Assembly (NCBI GenBank): GCA_014323965.1 | Contig: JACONB010000045.1 | Coordinates: forward strand, 1 to 9,308 | Direction: 5' to 3' | DNA length: 9,308 nt | Source: Prochloron sp. SP5CPC1 | Lineage (GTDB): Bacteria; Cyanobacteriota; Cyanobacteriia; Cyanobacteriales; Prochloraceae | Shown: positions 1 through 8,778 of the stretch, piece by piece | Position numbering within the stretch: the first letter of the stretch is position 1 | How the letters are laid out: every line of letters starts with the position of its first letter | Position numbers and translations under genes: made by a program | Notes under the pieces: generated by a model | Seen by the model: only the letters and a program-made list of their open reading frames with translations | Told to the model about the DNA's origin: nothing | Database searches by the model: none

Positions 1-1
1 C

Positions 2-276
2 TCGCGCAAAGACGCAAAGGCGCAAAGGGGGAGGAAGAGTTTAATGGGTGCTTTTTTTTGGGGAACTTTCTCCCAATTTTATCATAGCCCCAAAATTAGC
101 ACTATTTTAAGAATTTGGTTTTGATAAGAAATACAAATCAATTACGGAATGTAGTATAAAGAATACTTATGGAAGAGGGGTTGACAACGGATAATTTTGG
201 GTATACCTTAGAATAAGGAAAGAGTTTGCCTAAAAAAACTCTTATCCACTCTTTGCGCCTTTGCGCCTTTGCGCGA
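2..276. repeat. Inverted pair of CGCAAAG-type repeats (possible MITE)
   Basis: Positions 2-27 hold three copies of a CGCAAAG-like heptamer, and 251-276 hold the reverse complement. The two 26-base arms match with one mismatch. The 223 bases between are AT-rich and have no convincing ORF. Arrays of this kind are scattered in intergenic DNA of many cyanobacteria. Two facing copies could be the ends of a small non-autonomous element, or two independent repeat insertions. No target duplication could be checked because the left arm lies at the window edge. The right arm ends 20 bases before the first gene's start codon, so it is probably part of its leader. Confidence 0.6.
181..207 (+). promoter_or_regulatory. 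Candidate sigma70-type promoter for the two-gene unit
   Basis: A perfect TTGACA lies at 181-186 and TATACC at 202-207, with a 15-base spacer, shorter than the usual 17. It is about 90 bases upstream of the first start codon, and the stretch between is AT-rich. The downstream sequence contains small inverted repeats (CCTTA/TAAGG around 206-218 and AGAGTTT/AAACTCT at 221-242) that could fold in the leader. The call rests on consensus matching only. Confidence 0.35.
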
Positions 277-295
277 AACCTTCAAAATAAATATC

Positions 296-757
296 ATGGA
301 TCAGATTACTAACAAAACCTTGCTGGCCCTCATGCTGGCCCTGAGAGACTTGGAAACCCCTTTAAATGAATTGGAGAGGCTTGCATTAGCAGAAGCAGCG
401 GACCAACTCTCCCTGGATCCGGATCTCTGGTCTGAAGATATCGAACCCAACTTAATTGCTACTATTGAAGCTAGTGGTGGCCTCAATTCCCTCTTTCAAA
501 AGAGGAAATCTCAACTAGAAGCGGTTTCCGGGAATATTCCCGCCGATTTATTGCCTACTGCAACAGAGTTAGAAGCAGTGTTACCCCAGGAAGAGGCAGT
601 AATGACCAGGGGTTTTGATCCGGTGTTAGAGGAAGGGGAGGAAGATACGGACGAAATCAATAATATGGCTATTAGCATTATGGCCACAAGGGATCCTGCG
701 GCAACTGCTAAGAAACTCAGTGGCTTTGAGCGCCTCAAAAATTTCCTCTCCTCCTAA
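296..757 (+). CDS. Small acidic helical protein of unknown function, first gene of a two-gene unit
   Basis: This 153-residue protein is not recognised. I chose the ATG at 296 over a TTG at 269, because the upstream codons fall in the CGCAAAG repeat and read like non-coding sequence. No strong Shine-Dalgarno precedes it. The N-terminal half (about residues 1-70) looks helical, with a leucine/alanine-rich start (KTLLALMLALRDLE) and a further helix ending in QKRKSQLEAV. Residues about 75-125 are low-complexity and strongly acidic (EEGEEDTDE), and the C-terminus is basic and helical (AKKLSGFERLKNFLSS). There is no signal peptide or membrane segment, so it is probably cytoplasmic. Its stop is two bases from the next ATG, so the two genes are probably co-transcribed and translationally coupled. 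That suggests, but does not prove, that the products act together. Confidence 0.8.
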   Translation: MDQITNKTLLALMLALRDLETPLNELERLALAEAADQLSLDPDLWSEDIEPNLIATIEASGGLNSLFQKRKSQLEAVSGNIPADLLPTATELEAVLPQEEAVMTRGFDPVLEEGEEDTDEINNMAISIMATRDPAATAKKLSGFERLKNFLSS

Positions 758-759
758 AA

Positions 760-2106
760 ATGAGCCATAAGCAACCCCAAATAATCTATCCCACTCTGGA
801 CCTCTTTCTCTACGATTTGAGAAGTGGATTGGGAGGAACAGCGGCAGAAATTGAGCTATGCCGAACCTCTTTTGGGCAAAAATTTCCTGCGGAAATACGG
901 TCGGATTTATTTAAACAAGATAGCACTTTTGATGTAGAATATGCAGAACTGTTAAAACCGGCTAACAGGAGATTTAAAGCTTCCAGGGACTCCTATTCCC
1001 TGGAAGGGTATCACTATCCCGTGCGGTTAGGGGATAGTTACGGACTGCTGTTAGACTGTTCCGTAGATAATCTCACGGTACCACAACCGGTGGCAGCTTT
1101 TTCGGTGCTCAAAGAAGAAATTGCAGCCCAACTGAATGAACAACATGCTACTTTAGGACAAAGTTGGCTCCTTTCTGCTATTGTACCAGATCCAGAACCA
1201 CAAAAGTTAGAAAAAATTGCTCAATCTTGCTATAAAGCACTGGTACCAGAAGGAAATTGGACCCAGGATTTAGGGGAAAGACAAGGGCAATTTTTAGGAG
1301 GGGCTATTTTTGAGACTCAACGTTATCGTCTTGTTATGAAAGAAGGAACTACTGACGTTGGCAATATTCAAGACATTCAAGATAGCCAACATGTAGTGAT
1401 TATATTATATCCTAACGAAGCTGCTGCCAGAAAAGCAGCTAGATTTTATGGAAACTGGCTGCGATTATTTTACTATCGTCACAAAATCCTGTGGTGTTAC
1501 GGACAAAGTAGACTATTAAAGAGTCGTTTGAGCAATTATTTTATTAATATTCAAGCTAGTCTGAAATTGCTCCGCCAAAAAGGTTCCCAAAATCTGGACT
1601 TGCAACAATTACAAGGAACTTTGGGGAGGGTACAAGATACCCTAACCCCTTATACCATTGATTTGAGCTTATTGGATTTTCAAAGCCAAACCATTAAAAC
1701 TAATTTAGGGAATTATCAAAAACGACAGCAACGCATAGTTAAAAAGGCAGGGGAAGGAAGTGATTTAGCCTTTTTAGAGGAATTGAGCGCTGCGGCGACG
1801 GATAATTACCAGCTCCAAATTCAACAAGACCGGGAAAAACTAGCTAAGGGTTTGGAGTTATTAGATACCTCCATTAGAACCCTGGGAAGTCGGGTAGAGG
1901 TGGAAAAAGCCAAGAACGAGAAAGTCTTTCAAACCCTAGTTTCTTTTTGGGGTTTGACCGTGACTATCTATGGAACTTCTTCTAATTGGTTGGAGCGGTT
2001 GTTTGCTTTACAAGGACCAGAGCAGATGTTTTGGTCTGTTGGAATTACGGCGATCGCCATGGTTATAGCTACAGTGGGATATAATTGGAAGCGCCAACGC
2101 TTTTAA
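760..2106 (+). CDS. Membrane-anchored coiled-coil protein with CorA-like C-terminus, unknown function
   Basis: The protein has 448 residues. Residues 1-250 form a soluble region that I cannot assign, starting with a hydrophobic IIYPTLDLFLYDL stretch. Residues about 250-390 are mostly helical and charged, with a coiled-coil character. Two hydrophobic segments follow at about 390-405 and 424-441. Between them is IYGTSSNW (403-410), in the position of the IYGMNF signature of CorA-type Mg/Co channels, and the chain ends in a basic tail GYNWKRQRF. The order long helix, TM1, G-x-x loop, TM2, basic tail is CorA topology, but GMN is replaced by GTS, so divalent-cation transport cannot be assumed. The ATG at 760 follows the upstream stop by two bases, which supports this start. 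The protein is likely in the inner membrane with its large N-terminal part in the cytoplasm. CorA-like membrane modules also occur as signalling or effector anchors, which is an alternative. Confidence 0.82.
   Translation: MSHKQPQIIYPTLDLFLYDLRSGLGGTAAEIELCRTSFGQKFPAEIRSDLFKQDSTFDVEYAELLKPANRRFKASRDSYSLEGYHYPVRLGDSYGLLLDCSVDNLTVPQPVAAFSVLKEEIAAQLNEQHATLGQSWLLSAIVPDPEPQKLEKIAQSCYKALVPEGNWTQDLGERQGQFLGGAIFETQRYRLVMKEGTTDVGNIQDIQDSQHVVIILYPNEAAARKAARFYGNWLRLFYYRHKILWCYGQSRLLKSRLSNYFINIQASLKLLRQKGSQNLDLQQLQGTLGRVQDTLTPYTIDLSLLDFQSQTIKTNLGNYQKRQQRIVKKAGEGSDLAFLEELSAAATDNYQLQIQQDREKLAKGLELLDTSIRTLGSRVEVEKAKNEKVFQTLVSFWGLTVTIYGTSSNWLERLFALQGPEQMFWSVGITAIAMVIATVGYNWKRQRF
2050..2057. repeat. HIP1 palindrome GCGATCGC
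   Basis: A perfect HIP1 octamer inside the second membrane segment of the CorA-like gene, with flanking G and C (GGCGATCGCC). HIP1 is over-represented in most cyanobacterial genomes and supports the taxonomic call. Confidence 0.85.
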
Positions 2107-2134
2107 AACAGCCCGTCACTCTCTCCTTCCTTCC

Positions 2135-2185
2135 TTAATTAATTTATACCAGCATAAAGTATTAGGATTGTTATTGCGACGCAAG
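2135..2185 (-). pseudogene. Relic of a second chlN 3' end
   Basis: This stretch matches 2377-2427, the 3' end of chlN, at 44 of 51 aligned positions, in the same orientation and without gaps. Read on the - strand it gives LRRNNNPNTLCWYKLIK, against [17 protein letters not shown] in the intact gene. No further chlN similarity is seen on either side. It is therefore a short duplicated fragment, about 240 bases downstream of the real chlN tail. It may be left from a partial tandem duplication, or from a recombination that replaced the original chlN 3' end. The stretch from 2186 to 2294 holds nothing I recognise. Confidence 0.7.
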
Positions 2186-2294
2186 TTTTTAACCCTTCTG
2201 AGGCTAATATGTTAAAAAATGTAACAATGCTACTCAAGTGACAACGCCCTGGAAGGTGACTCTGGATTCTTATCCTTGTAATTTACATATAGTA

Positions 2295-2313
2295 TGGTGG
2301 GCATTGCCCACCA
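2295..2313. repeat. Hairpin between convergent genes, possible bidirectional terminator
   Basis: TGGTGGGC-ATT-GCCCACCA forms an 8-bp perfect stem with a 3-base loop. It lies between the converging CorA-like gene and chlN. There is no clean T-tract on either side, so termination is only possible. The GTGGGCA/TGCCCAC hairpin is also a type often seen as a dispersed intergenic repeat in cyanobacteria. Confidence 0.55.
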
Positions 2314-2326
2314 AGTTTAATTAAAC

Positions 2327-2354
2327 CGCAGAGGCGCAGAGGGCGCAGAGAGAG
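2327..2354. repeat. Short tandem repeat of CGCAGAG units
   Basis: Three CGCAGAG units at 2327, 2335 and 2344, separated by one or two G, followed by AGAG. They sit directly downstream of the chlN stop. The unit differs by one base from the CGCAAAG unit at the left end of the window, so the two look like members of one repeat family. Confidence 0.65.
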
Positions 2355-2357
2355 GGT

Positions 2358-3809
<1,452 letters not shown>

Positions 3810-3813
<4 letters not shown>

Positions 3814-4670
3814 ACCATCATTAATTCCGGTTCTTCTTCCTCAACCTTGGGTTGTTGAGGGTTGAGATAGAAATCCGAAAGTAAAGAGAACAACTCTCGA
3901 TCCTGAGCGTCTTGGGGTACCACTCCTTCTGGTAAAGCCAAAAGCTGATCTGCAATATTTAAATAGTAGTCACAGACATAATCCAAACAAGGATTCGTTT
4001 CTGCCATTTCAAACAACGTCTTCCCCTTCACCCGAGAGACCCGGATATCCTCAATTAAAGGTAAAATCTCCAAAACTGGCATAGGTACCGCTTCCACGTA
4101 CTTATCAATTAAGTCGCGCTTGGAAGTGCGGTTACCAATTAAACCAGCAAGACGCAAGGGGTGAGTCCGAGCTTTTTCCCGCACAGACGCAGCAATGCGG
4201 TTAGCAGCAAATAAAGCGTCAAAACCGTTGTCAGTAATGATAAGGCAGTAGTCAGAATAGTTCAGTGGTGCAGCAAAACCCCCGCAGACTACGTCCCCGA
4301 GAACGTCGAAGAGAATCACGTCATACTCATCGAAAGCGTTCAGTTCTTTCAGCAGTTTAACCGTTTCCCCCACCACATAGCCGCCGCAACCCGCACCTGC
4401 TGGAGGACCACCTGCTTCCACACAGTCCACCCCACCATAGCCCTTATAAATCACATCTTCTGGCCAAATGTCTTCGTAGTGAAAGTCTTTTTCTTGCAGG
4501 GTGTCGATAATAGTGGGAATAAGGAACCCTGTCAAGGTGAAGGTGCTGTCATGCTTGGGGTCGCAACCAATTTGGAGCACTTTCTTACCCCGCTTCGCCA
4601 GGGCTACTGAGATATTACAGCTTGTAGTAGATTTGCCGATGCCGCCTTTTCCGTAAATTGATAGTTTCAC
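3810..4670 (-). CDS. chlL: Light-independent protochlorophyllide reductase iron-sulfur ATP-binding protein
   Basis: ChlL is the NifH-like reductase component. As a homodimer it hydrolyses ATP and passes electrons from ferredoxin to the ChlN-ChlB component. At 286 residues it has the expected length. The P-loop GKGGIGKST is at residues 7-15. The cysteines that bridge the dimer's 4Fe-4S cluster are Cys95 (AGAGCGG) and Cys129 (DVVCGGF). The switch-like FDVLGD motif is at 121-126. The gene starts with GTG at 4670: the conserved N-terminus [10 protein letters not shown] begins exactly there, and AGAGGA lies 6 bases upstream. The C-terminus has an acidic tail ([11 protein letters not shown]). It is the first gene of a chlL-chlN unit, so leader elements upstream probably control both. 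Confidence 0.98.
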
Positions 4671-4676
4671 TTTGAG

Positions 4677-4682
4677 TCCTCT
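4677..4682 (-). promoter_or_regulatory. chlL ribosome binding site, supports the GTG start
   Basis: On the - strand AGAGGA (4682 to 4677) is 6 bases upstream of GTG at 4670. Together with the conserved N-terminal sequence it decides the start codon. Confidence 0.65.
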
Positions 4683-4710
4683 TTACTCCATGTACTGCAT
4701 TATTCACCAA

Positions 4711-4728
4711 CTTTCCCGGAATGGAAAG
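4711..4728. promoter_or_regulatory. Inverted repeat in the chlL upstream region
   Basis: CTTTCC and GGAAAG form a 6-bp stem around a CGGAAT loop, about 40 bases upstream of the chlL start. On the + strand it is followed by a T6 run and looks terminator-like, but no + strand gene runs into it. On the - strand it could be a leader hairpin or an operator for chlL. The rest of 4671-5036 is AT-rich and has no gene that I can support. Confidence 0.35.
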
Positions 4729-4910
4729 GGTTTTTTAGATTGAAATAAGATTTAAAACCAATTATTGTAGCTCAAACTTGCTTTATTTATTAGCTAATGG
4801 TCTCTTAATCTGCTCCTGAGTCTCTGAGAGGCTTAAATCTCAGTTTACCTCTTTTTTTACTATAATTAAAAACAAAAGACAAATTTTTTTACCTTCCTCC
4901 AACCCCCTGT

Positions 4911-4934
4911 AGGGGCGCAGGGCTGTGCGTCCTT
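4911..4934. repeat. Imperfect hairpin repeat, AGGGGCGCA type
   Basis: AGGGGCGCA at 4911-4919 faces TGCGTCCTT at 4926-4934, with 7 of 9 positions complementary. GTAGGGGCGCA...TGCG hairpins of this kind are widespread dispersed repeats in cyanobacterial intergenic DNA. This one marks the boundary between the chlL leader and the decayed region to the right. Confidence 0.5.
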
Positions 4935-5282
4935 GCCCTATGGGCCTCCCCCTCAGGCTAGTCTGTAAAAAATAATTAAATTTATATATAGGAAAGGACA
5001 AGTTGGGAGTTATCATGACTCTGGGGCTGATTTATCTTATACTTGACGCAGTTCTAGAAGGTAACCTATTGGACGACGGATTCGCTTTATAGCTTTTGCC
5101 ATTTTCAGCTTTGCTACTGCACTCCTAGGAAATTTTTTCTTGACCGGATCGTTGTTCAACCGCATCCTTTCTGTAGCACTATGTACGGTTCTAGGTGCTG
5201 ACTCTACTATTTGCGCCGCAAACTTGGCCAATCACTCGGGGGGAGTGGTGGCGGCGACTCCTCCTGCAGTTGAGAGGACAGT

Positions 5283-5328
5283 ACCAAATAATGATGCTCC
5301 TGATTACCAAATAATGATGCTCCTGATT
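5283..5328 (+). repeat. Perfect 23-bp tandem duplication
   Basis: The unit starting ACCAAATAATGATG occurs twice, at 5283-5305 and 5306-5328, with no mismatch. Since 23 is not a multiple of three it throws the vps62-like reading frame out (PNNDAPDY then MMLLIG stop). Deleting one copy restores PNNDAPDWLEQGSGES in the frame used downstream. The lack of divergence suggests a recent slippage event. Confidence 0.9.
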
Positions 5329-6131
5329 GGTTAGAACAAGGGTCTGGGGAATCGAACCAGGAGTCAGAAGCTAGCGATTCTAGCACCATGAGGATTGATA
5401 AATGGTAGGCGACTGCGGGACAAGATAAGCCGATTGAAGTAAATTGGAATTTTGAGCAATCGGAACCTGAATACGTTCCATTGGTAATTCGTCTGTCGGC
5501 TCGTGTATTGTATTCAAAAAAGAAGGACGTAAATTGGAAAGTCAAAGATATTCAAAAGGTTTCCGTTTCTAAGATAGAATCAGGAAAACCAGAACTTTAA
5601 AAAGTAAAAGATGTAGATATGGCCTACATTTGCGACATCCATGGGTGCCTGTGGGGAGCAGATATTGGCCAAATACCTCAAGGTAATTATAGTTTAAGCT
5701 TTTCTTTTAATGTTCCTGAACAACCAAGCACGGCGAGAGTTGCATTTAGCTTAAACCATGCCAGAATCAAAAATAGAAGTGATTGCAATTCCCAGGAAGG
5801 AGAATGCTACAATTTATCTAAGCAGCCAACATTATCCTCGCTGTTTATTGCAGATAATCCAGAACCTACATTAACTGTTGAGGAGCGGGACACTCTAATT
5901 GAGAAATATGCTCCCACACTCTATTTTGACAATGGACAAATATGTAACCCAAACGATCAAGAGCAGTACACTGAATAACAAAAAATCTGCTCCTCCTCTT
6001 ATAACAGGAGATTCCAAGCAAAATTTTCCTATTTTCAATTATTATAAGAATGCCTCTTTTGAAGATATTAAACCTGCAATATATGGGGCTGTAGTAGAGA
6101 GAAACTTACCCAAACAAGATAAGGATCGAGG

Positions 6132-6904
6132 AAGATATAGCTATTAACTACTACTTTCACTATCCAAGAAGTAACTGGAAAGACTACCAGGGGCCAAACA
6201 ATCACCAGGGGGACTGGGAAGGTATAACAATTTTCTTGGACGACCATAAAAAACCAATAGAAGTTGCTTACTCTCAACACGTTGCTATATTTGGTTTGGG
6301 TGGTGGACACACAATCCATTGGAAATACGTGGAGAAGAGGAATAGCCACCCCAGTGTATATGTGGGTCTCGGAGGTCATGCAAGTTATCCTTTTCCTGGT
6401 ATCACTAGCTGGAGTGAACCACCTTTTGATGACTTAAAATACGAAGATAATCTGGAGCTTCATAAAGGGTATTTTTCAGATGAAGAATCTACACTAACGG
6501 GGACTCCAACAAATGAACCAGTATATTACCTTCCTCATGGGGGAACTCTAGATTTAAATCATGACTATAAGTGGCTATTGTATTCTGGAGAGTGGGGAGA
6601 AGACGGTAAAGCGCCCCGAGGTCTAATTTTTCAAGATGTAGATGTAGGTCATCCTAGGAATTCAGGTATTGGCGATCGCTGGCTAGATCCTTGGGAGTGG
6701 TCTAAAGATTTTGCTACCCTTGATTCAGGTAAATATTCAGGAGGTAAATGGAGAAATAATAACGTTTTAGTAGGTTATAGTGATTCTCCTGAGCCACTGC
6801 CTCTCAAGACTAAGGAGCCGTTTATGTTTCTTGAAAGAGGAGGATATGGGAAAAATACCTATGTTGTTGACGACCTGGGCCATCCTAAGTTTTTCTTCCC
6901 TTAG
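6132..6904 (+). pseudogene. Longest intact Vps62-domain segment
   Basis: This is the uninterrupted final frame of the broken gene. The family match is clearest here: NYYFHYPRSNW, then NNHQGDWEGITIFLDD, VYVGLGGHASYPFPG, a KWLLYSGEWGEDGKAPRG stretch and a GDRWLDPWEW stretch. An initiation codon at TTG 6236 would give 222 residues, but it would start inside the conserved GDWE region, so this is a remnant and not a separate gene. It ends in FFFP and a TAG right at the point where intron-derived sequence begins. Confidence 0.7.
6672..6679. repeat. HIP1 palindrome within the vps62-like remnant
   Basis: A perfect GCGATCGC octamer in the last open segment of the pseudogene. Its presence fits long residence in a cyanobacterial genome. 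Confidence 0.8.
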
Positions 6905-8065
6905 TTTGCGCCATAACCATATCCGCAGTGACCATAGGGAGTGTTTTCCCATATCGCAGCTTGAGTGATATTGCCTCCAGCCTCGGACTTGTGACTCAAT
7001 CCTCTTCGGGCGAGCTTCCGTGGTTCCACCAATTCTCCAAGTTGCTTTAATCTTGGCCTTGATGTGTGCATAATTCTCCGAACTCGGTGTGGATTTAAAT
7101 ACTCCCCTGGAGTTAACTGTGAAGTTCCACCCTAGGAAATTAAAGCCATCCGTAGCTTTTCTCTCCTTAGTCTTAGCTTTATTGATTTTTAGCCCTCTGG
7201 TCTTGAAGAATTCGTTTATATCGTCCCTGAGTCTCTGGATATTTGCCTCAGGTTTGACTATCAACACTGCCTCATCCGCGTAACGTATACCCCTTATTAA
7301 GGGTCTTGACCGCTGTGTTTTCCATTGGTCTGTCCCTAGGTTTTCAAATCCATTTAGGGCAATATTGGCCAGTAACGGCGAGATAACCCCGCCTTGGGGA
7401 GTACCCCGGATACGGTCGGGATATTCTCCACGGATACCAGCTTTCACCGCTAACTTGAGACCCTGTACGGCCTCTTTCGGCTCCCCGGCTGTGGCTTCAT
7501 AAGCTGGTTCAGCCGCTAATTTCATTAGAGCTTGCCATGCTCTATCAGCCATTGTAGGAATGCCTAAACCCCGCGTTTTGCCGTTAAGCTTGGGGATATT
7601 TACCCTTCTCAGTTGTTGGTGTTTCCAGTGGTACCAGTGCCTATTCAGTCTCTGACACAACACTAGTCGCTCCCTTGTCGAAAGCGAGGTTTTGCCATCA
7701 ACTCCGGGGGTCTTACGCCCTTGATTTAGCTGTGTTACTTGTTTGACGGCCAGAGCTTGGGCTGCACGACTCTGTAGTAAAAGCCGTTGTAAGCGTTTGA
7801 CTTTGGATTTTTGATTGTTCTTTTGCGCTTTGAAGATGCACCGCTGTAACCGAAAGACCTGGTTGTGAAATTGCTTCCATGGTAAGTCTTTCCAGACATC
7901 GTCAGCCTTCGTTCCTATTTCCTTTCCCCGCAGGAATACTGCGAGGTGAAGTTCTAAGTCTCTCAAGCTGCGGTATTCGATTGGGGCTATTTTAGTGACT
8001 TTCACAGTTTTAGCTCCTATTATCGCTCTTCTAATTACGTTGGTTTTCTTCTCTGTAGAAACCAT
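6767..8065 (-). CDS. Degenerate group II intron reverse transcriptase/maturase, chimeric C-terminus
   Basis: A 432-codon frame inside intron domain IV. Residues about 57-125 are the maturase N-terminal region (WKDLPWKQ, QGRKTPGVDG). Residues 157-178 are RT block 1 (IPKLNGKTRGLGIPTMADR), 221-226 GTPQGG, 262-265 the catalytic loop, 308-313 FNFLGW, and about 355-388 the start of the maturase X domain (RGWRQYH). Block 1 is followed almost directly by GTPQGG, so the stretch with YGFRPGRS and the first catalytic aspartate (DADI-CFD) is missing, about 60 residues by comparison with the family. The loop is YADE, not YADD. After residue about 387 the frame continues for 46 codons in vps62-like antisense DNA. 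The X-domain end and any endonuclease domain are absent. It cannot be an active reverse transcriptase. Confidence 0.85.
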   Translation of the reverse strand: MVSTEKKTNVIRRAIIGAKTVKVTKIAPIEYRSLRDLELHLAVFLRGKEIGTKADDVWKDLPWKQFHNQVFRLQRCIFKAQKNNQKSKVKRLQRLLLQSRAAQALAVKQVTQLNQGRKTPGVDGKTSLSTRERLVLCQRLNRHWYHWKHQQLRRVNIPKLNGKTRGLGIPTMADRAWQALMKLAAEPAYEATAGEPKEAVQGLKLAVKAGIRGEYPDRIRGTPQGGVISPLLANIALNGFENLGTDQWKTQRSRPLIRGIRYADEAVLIVKPEANIQRLRDDINEFFKTRGLKINKAKTKERKATDGFNFLGWNFTVNSRGVFKSTPSSENYAHIKAKIKATWRIGGTTEARPKRIESQVRGWRQYHSSCDMGKHSLWSLRIWLWRKLREEKLRMAQVVNNIGIFPISSSFKKHKRLLSLERQWLRRITITY

Positions 8066-8778
8066 CGGGCAGTTACGCCCTTCTTACCCTCGCTCTTCCG
8101 CTAGGCCGTTAATCATGGGACCCCACCACTTGACATGTTGAGCTTGGAATCCCCTGTTTCAGCGGAAGTCGAGCGAGTTTTTACTCGTTCCGATTGAACT
8201 ATTGTTACGAACCCTTGGGATTCATCTGTTGACCCATCACCAGCTCAGGAATGTAAGTGGCCATTATTACCCTTACGAGCCTTTTTCGGTGTCTTTTCTG
8301 TCGTTTATAACGGCCTTCCGACAGTGTCTCGAGTTAGGTCTTTTTTCAGATGATTCACGTTAAGTTATCTCGGTGTTCTCCCTGTTAGCGGAAGTATCTC
8401 TGCTTAACCGTTTGGCCGCACTTTACCGCCCTGTTGCCAGCTTCAGCCTGGTGATTAACTTCACTCTGGCCAGATAAGGATTCACGTGATTCCTTCACGG
8501 GAGAGACTTGGTTACACGATTGCACGCCGTGCCCTCACCCTCATAGTTCACTCAGTTGTCTAGGTTCGGTTTTCTTTACCTTAGGGTTCCGGAATTCCAC
8601 ATAAGTCCTCCTAATTTCCCTCGTGTTTCCCTAGCGGGTCTCACGTTCAGGCAAGAATCAGTTATCTGTTTTCAGCTCCTTTCGGTGACTTTGATTTTCA
8701 GTTCCGATGTCCCGTAAACCTAGCCCTAGCTTCGTTTCGGCTTACGCCGCGACTTTACTTGCTAGGAACGAGCCGCAC
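6905..8778 (-). mobile_element. 3'-truncated chloroplast-like group II intron
   Basis: The 5' end is at 8778, where the - strand reads GTGCGGCTCG, matching the group II GUGYG consensus. About 710 bases of structured RNA sequence precede the maturase start at 8065. The boundary is confirmed by exon pairing: the last 8 exon bases, GCCATTAT, are fully complementary to ATAATGGC inside the intron. On the 3' side the maturase reads into vps62-like DNA at about 6905. The maturase C-terminus, domains V and VI and the 3' exon are missing, so it cannot splice or move by itself. The intron lies antisense to the WD40 gene it entered. The left limit is uncertain by a few bases. Confidence 0.85.
8260..8267 (-). 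other. Putative EBS1 of the group II intron
   Basis: On the - strand, 8267 to 8260 reads ATAATGGC, the exact complement of the 8 exon bases (IBS1, + strand 8779-8786) bordering the intron's 5' end. It lies about 510 bases into the intron, 195 bases before the maturase start, in a plausible late domain I position. No EBS2/IBS2 pair was found by eye. Confidence 0.6.

Larger units (their letters stand above)
5140..6904 (+). pseudogene. Decayed Vps62-like (DUF946-type) gene
   Basis: Reading fragments in three frames join into one protein-like sequence. The first fragment (from TTG 5140, perhaps with an earlier lost start) has a hydrophobic, secretion-like N-terminus ending near TICAA. A 23-bp tandem duplication at 5283-5328 shifts the frame. 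The frame then continues with a TAG at 5406 and a TAA at 5598 through 5978. A second frameshift lies near 5938-5942, where FDNGQ should join KYVTQTI, and a third near 6125-6135, where DKDR should join EEDIAINYY. The last frame runs to a TAG at 6902. The C-terminal part (from about 5890) carries Vps62/DUF946-type features, including EKYAPTLYF, NHQGDWEG and GGHASY. Five lesions make it non-functional. The role of bacterial relatives is unclear, and the adjoining genes give no hint. Confidence 0.75.

Noticed and set aside
301..738. Two - strand ORFs opposite the small acidic protein gene
   Set aside because: The + strand frame has a proper start and is coupled to the next gene; the opposite frames show no motifs or ribosome sites.
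5015..5092. A 25-codon + strand ORF (MTLGLIYLILDA...) with a GGGAG motif 5 bases upstream
   Set aside because: It could be the original start of the vps62-like gene with a frameshift near 5085, or a leader peptide, but nothing links it firmly to the downstream frame.
5150..5200. A stretch with GTACGGTTCT resembling the 3' half of group II domain V
   Set aside because: It is on the + strand, opposite to the intron, and has no matching GAGCCGTA-type half to close the domain V stem.
5037..5231. A 64-codon basic - strand ORF opposite the start of the vps62-like gene
   Set aside because: It overlaps the hydrophobic N-terminal coding fragment in antisense, has no clear ribosome site and no recognisable motif; the basic composition is what the complement of this sequence yields.
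5207..5545. A 112-codon - strand ORF opposite the pseudogene
   Set aside because: It runs through the 23-bp duplication and is antisense to sequence that forms a coherent + strand protein relic; no domain features.
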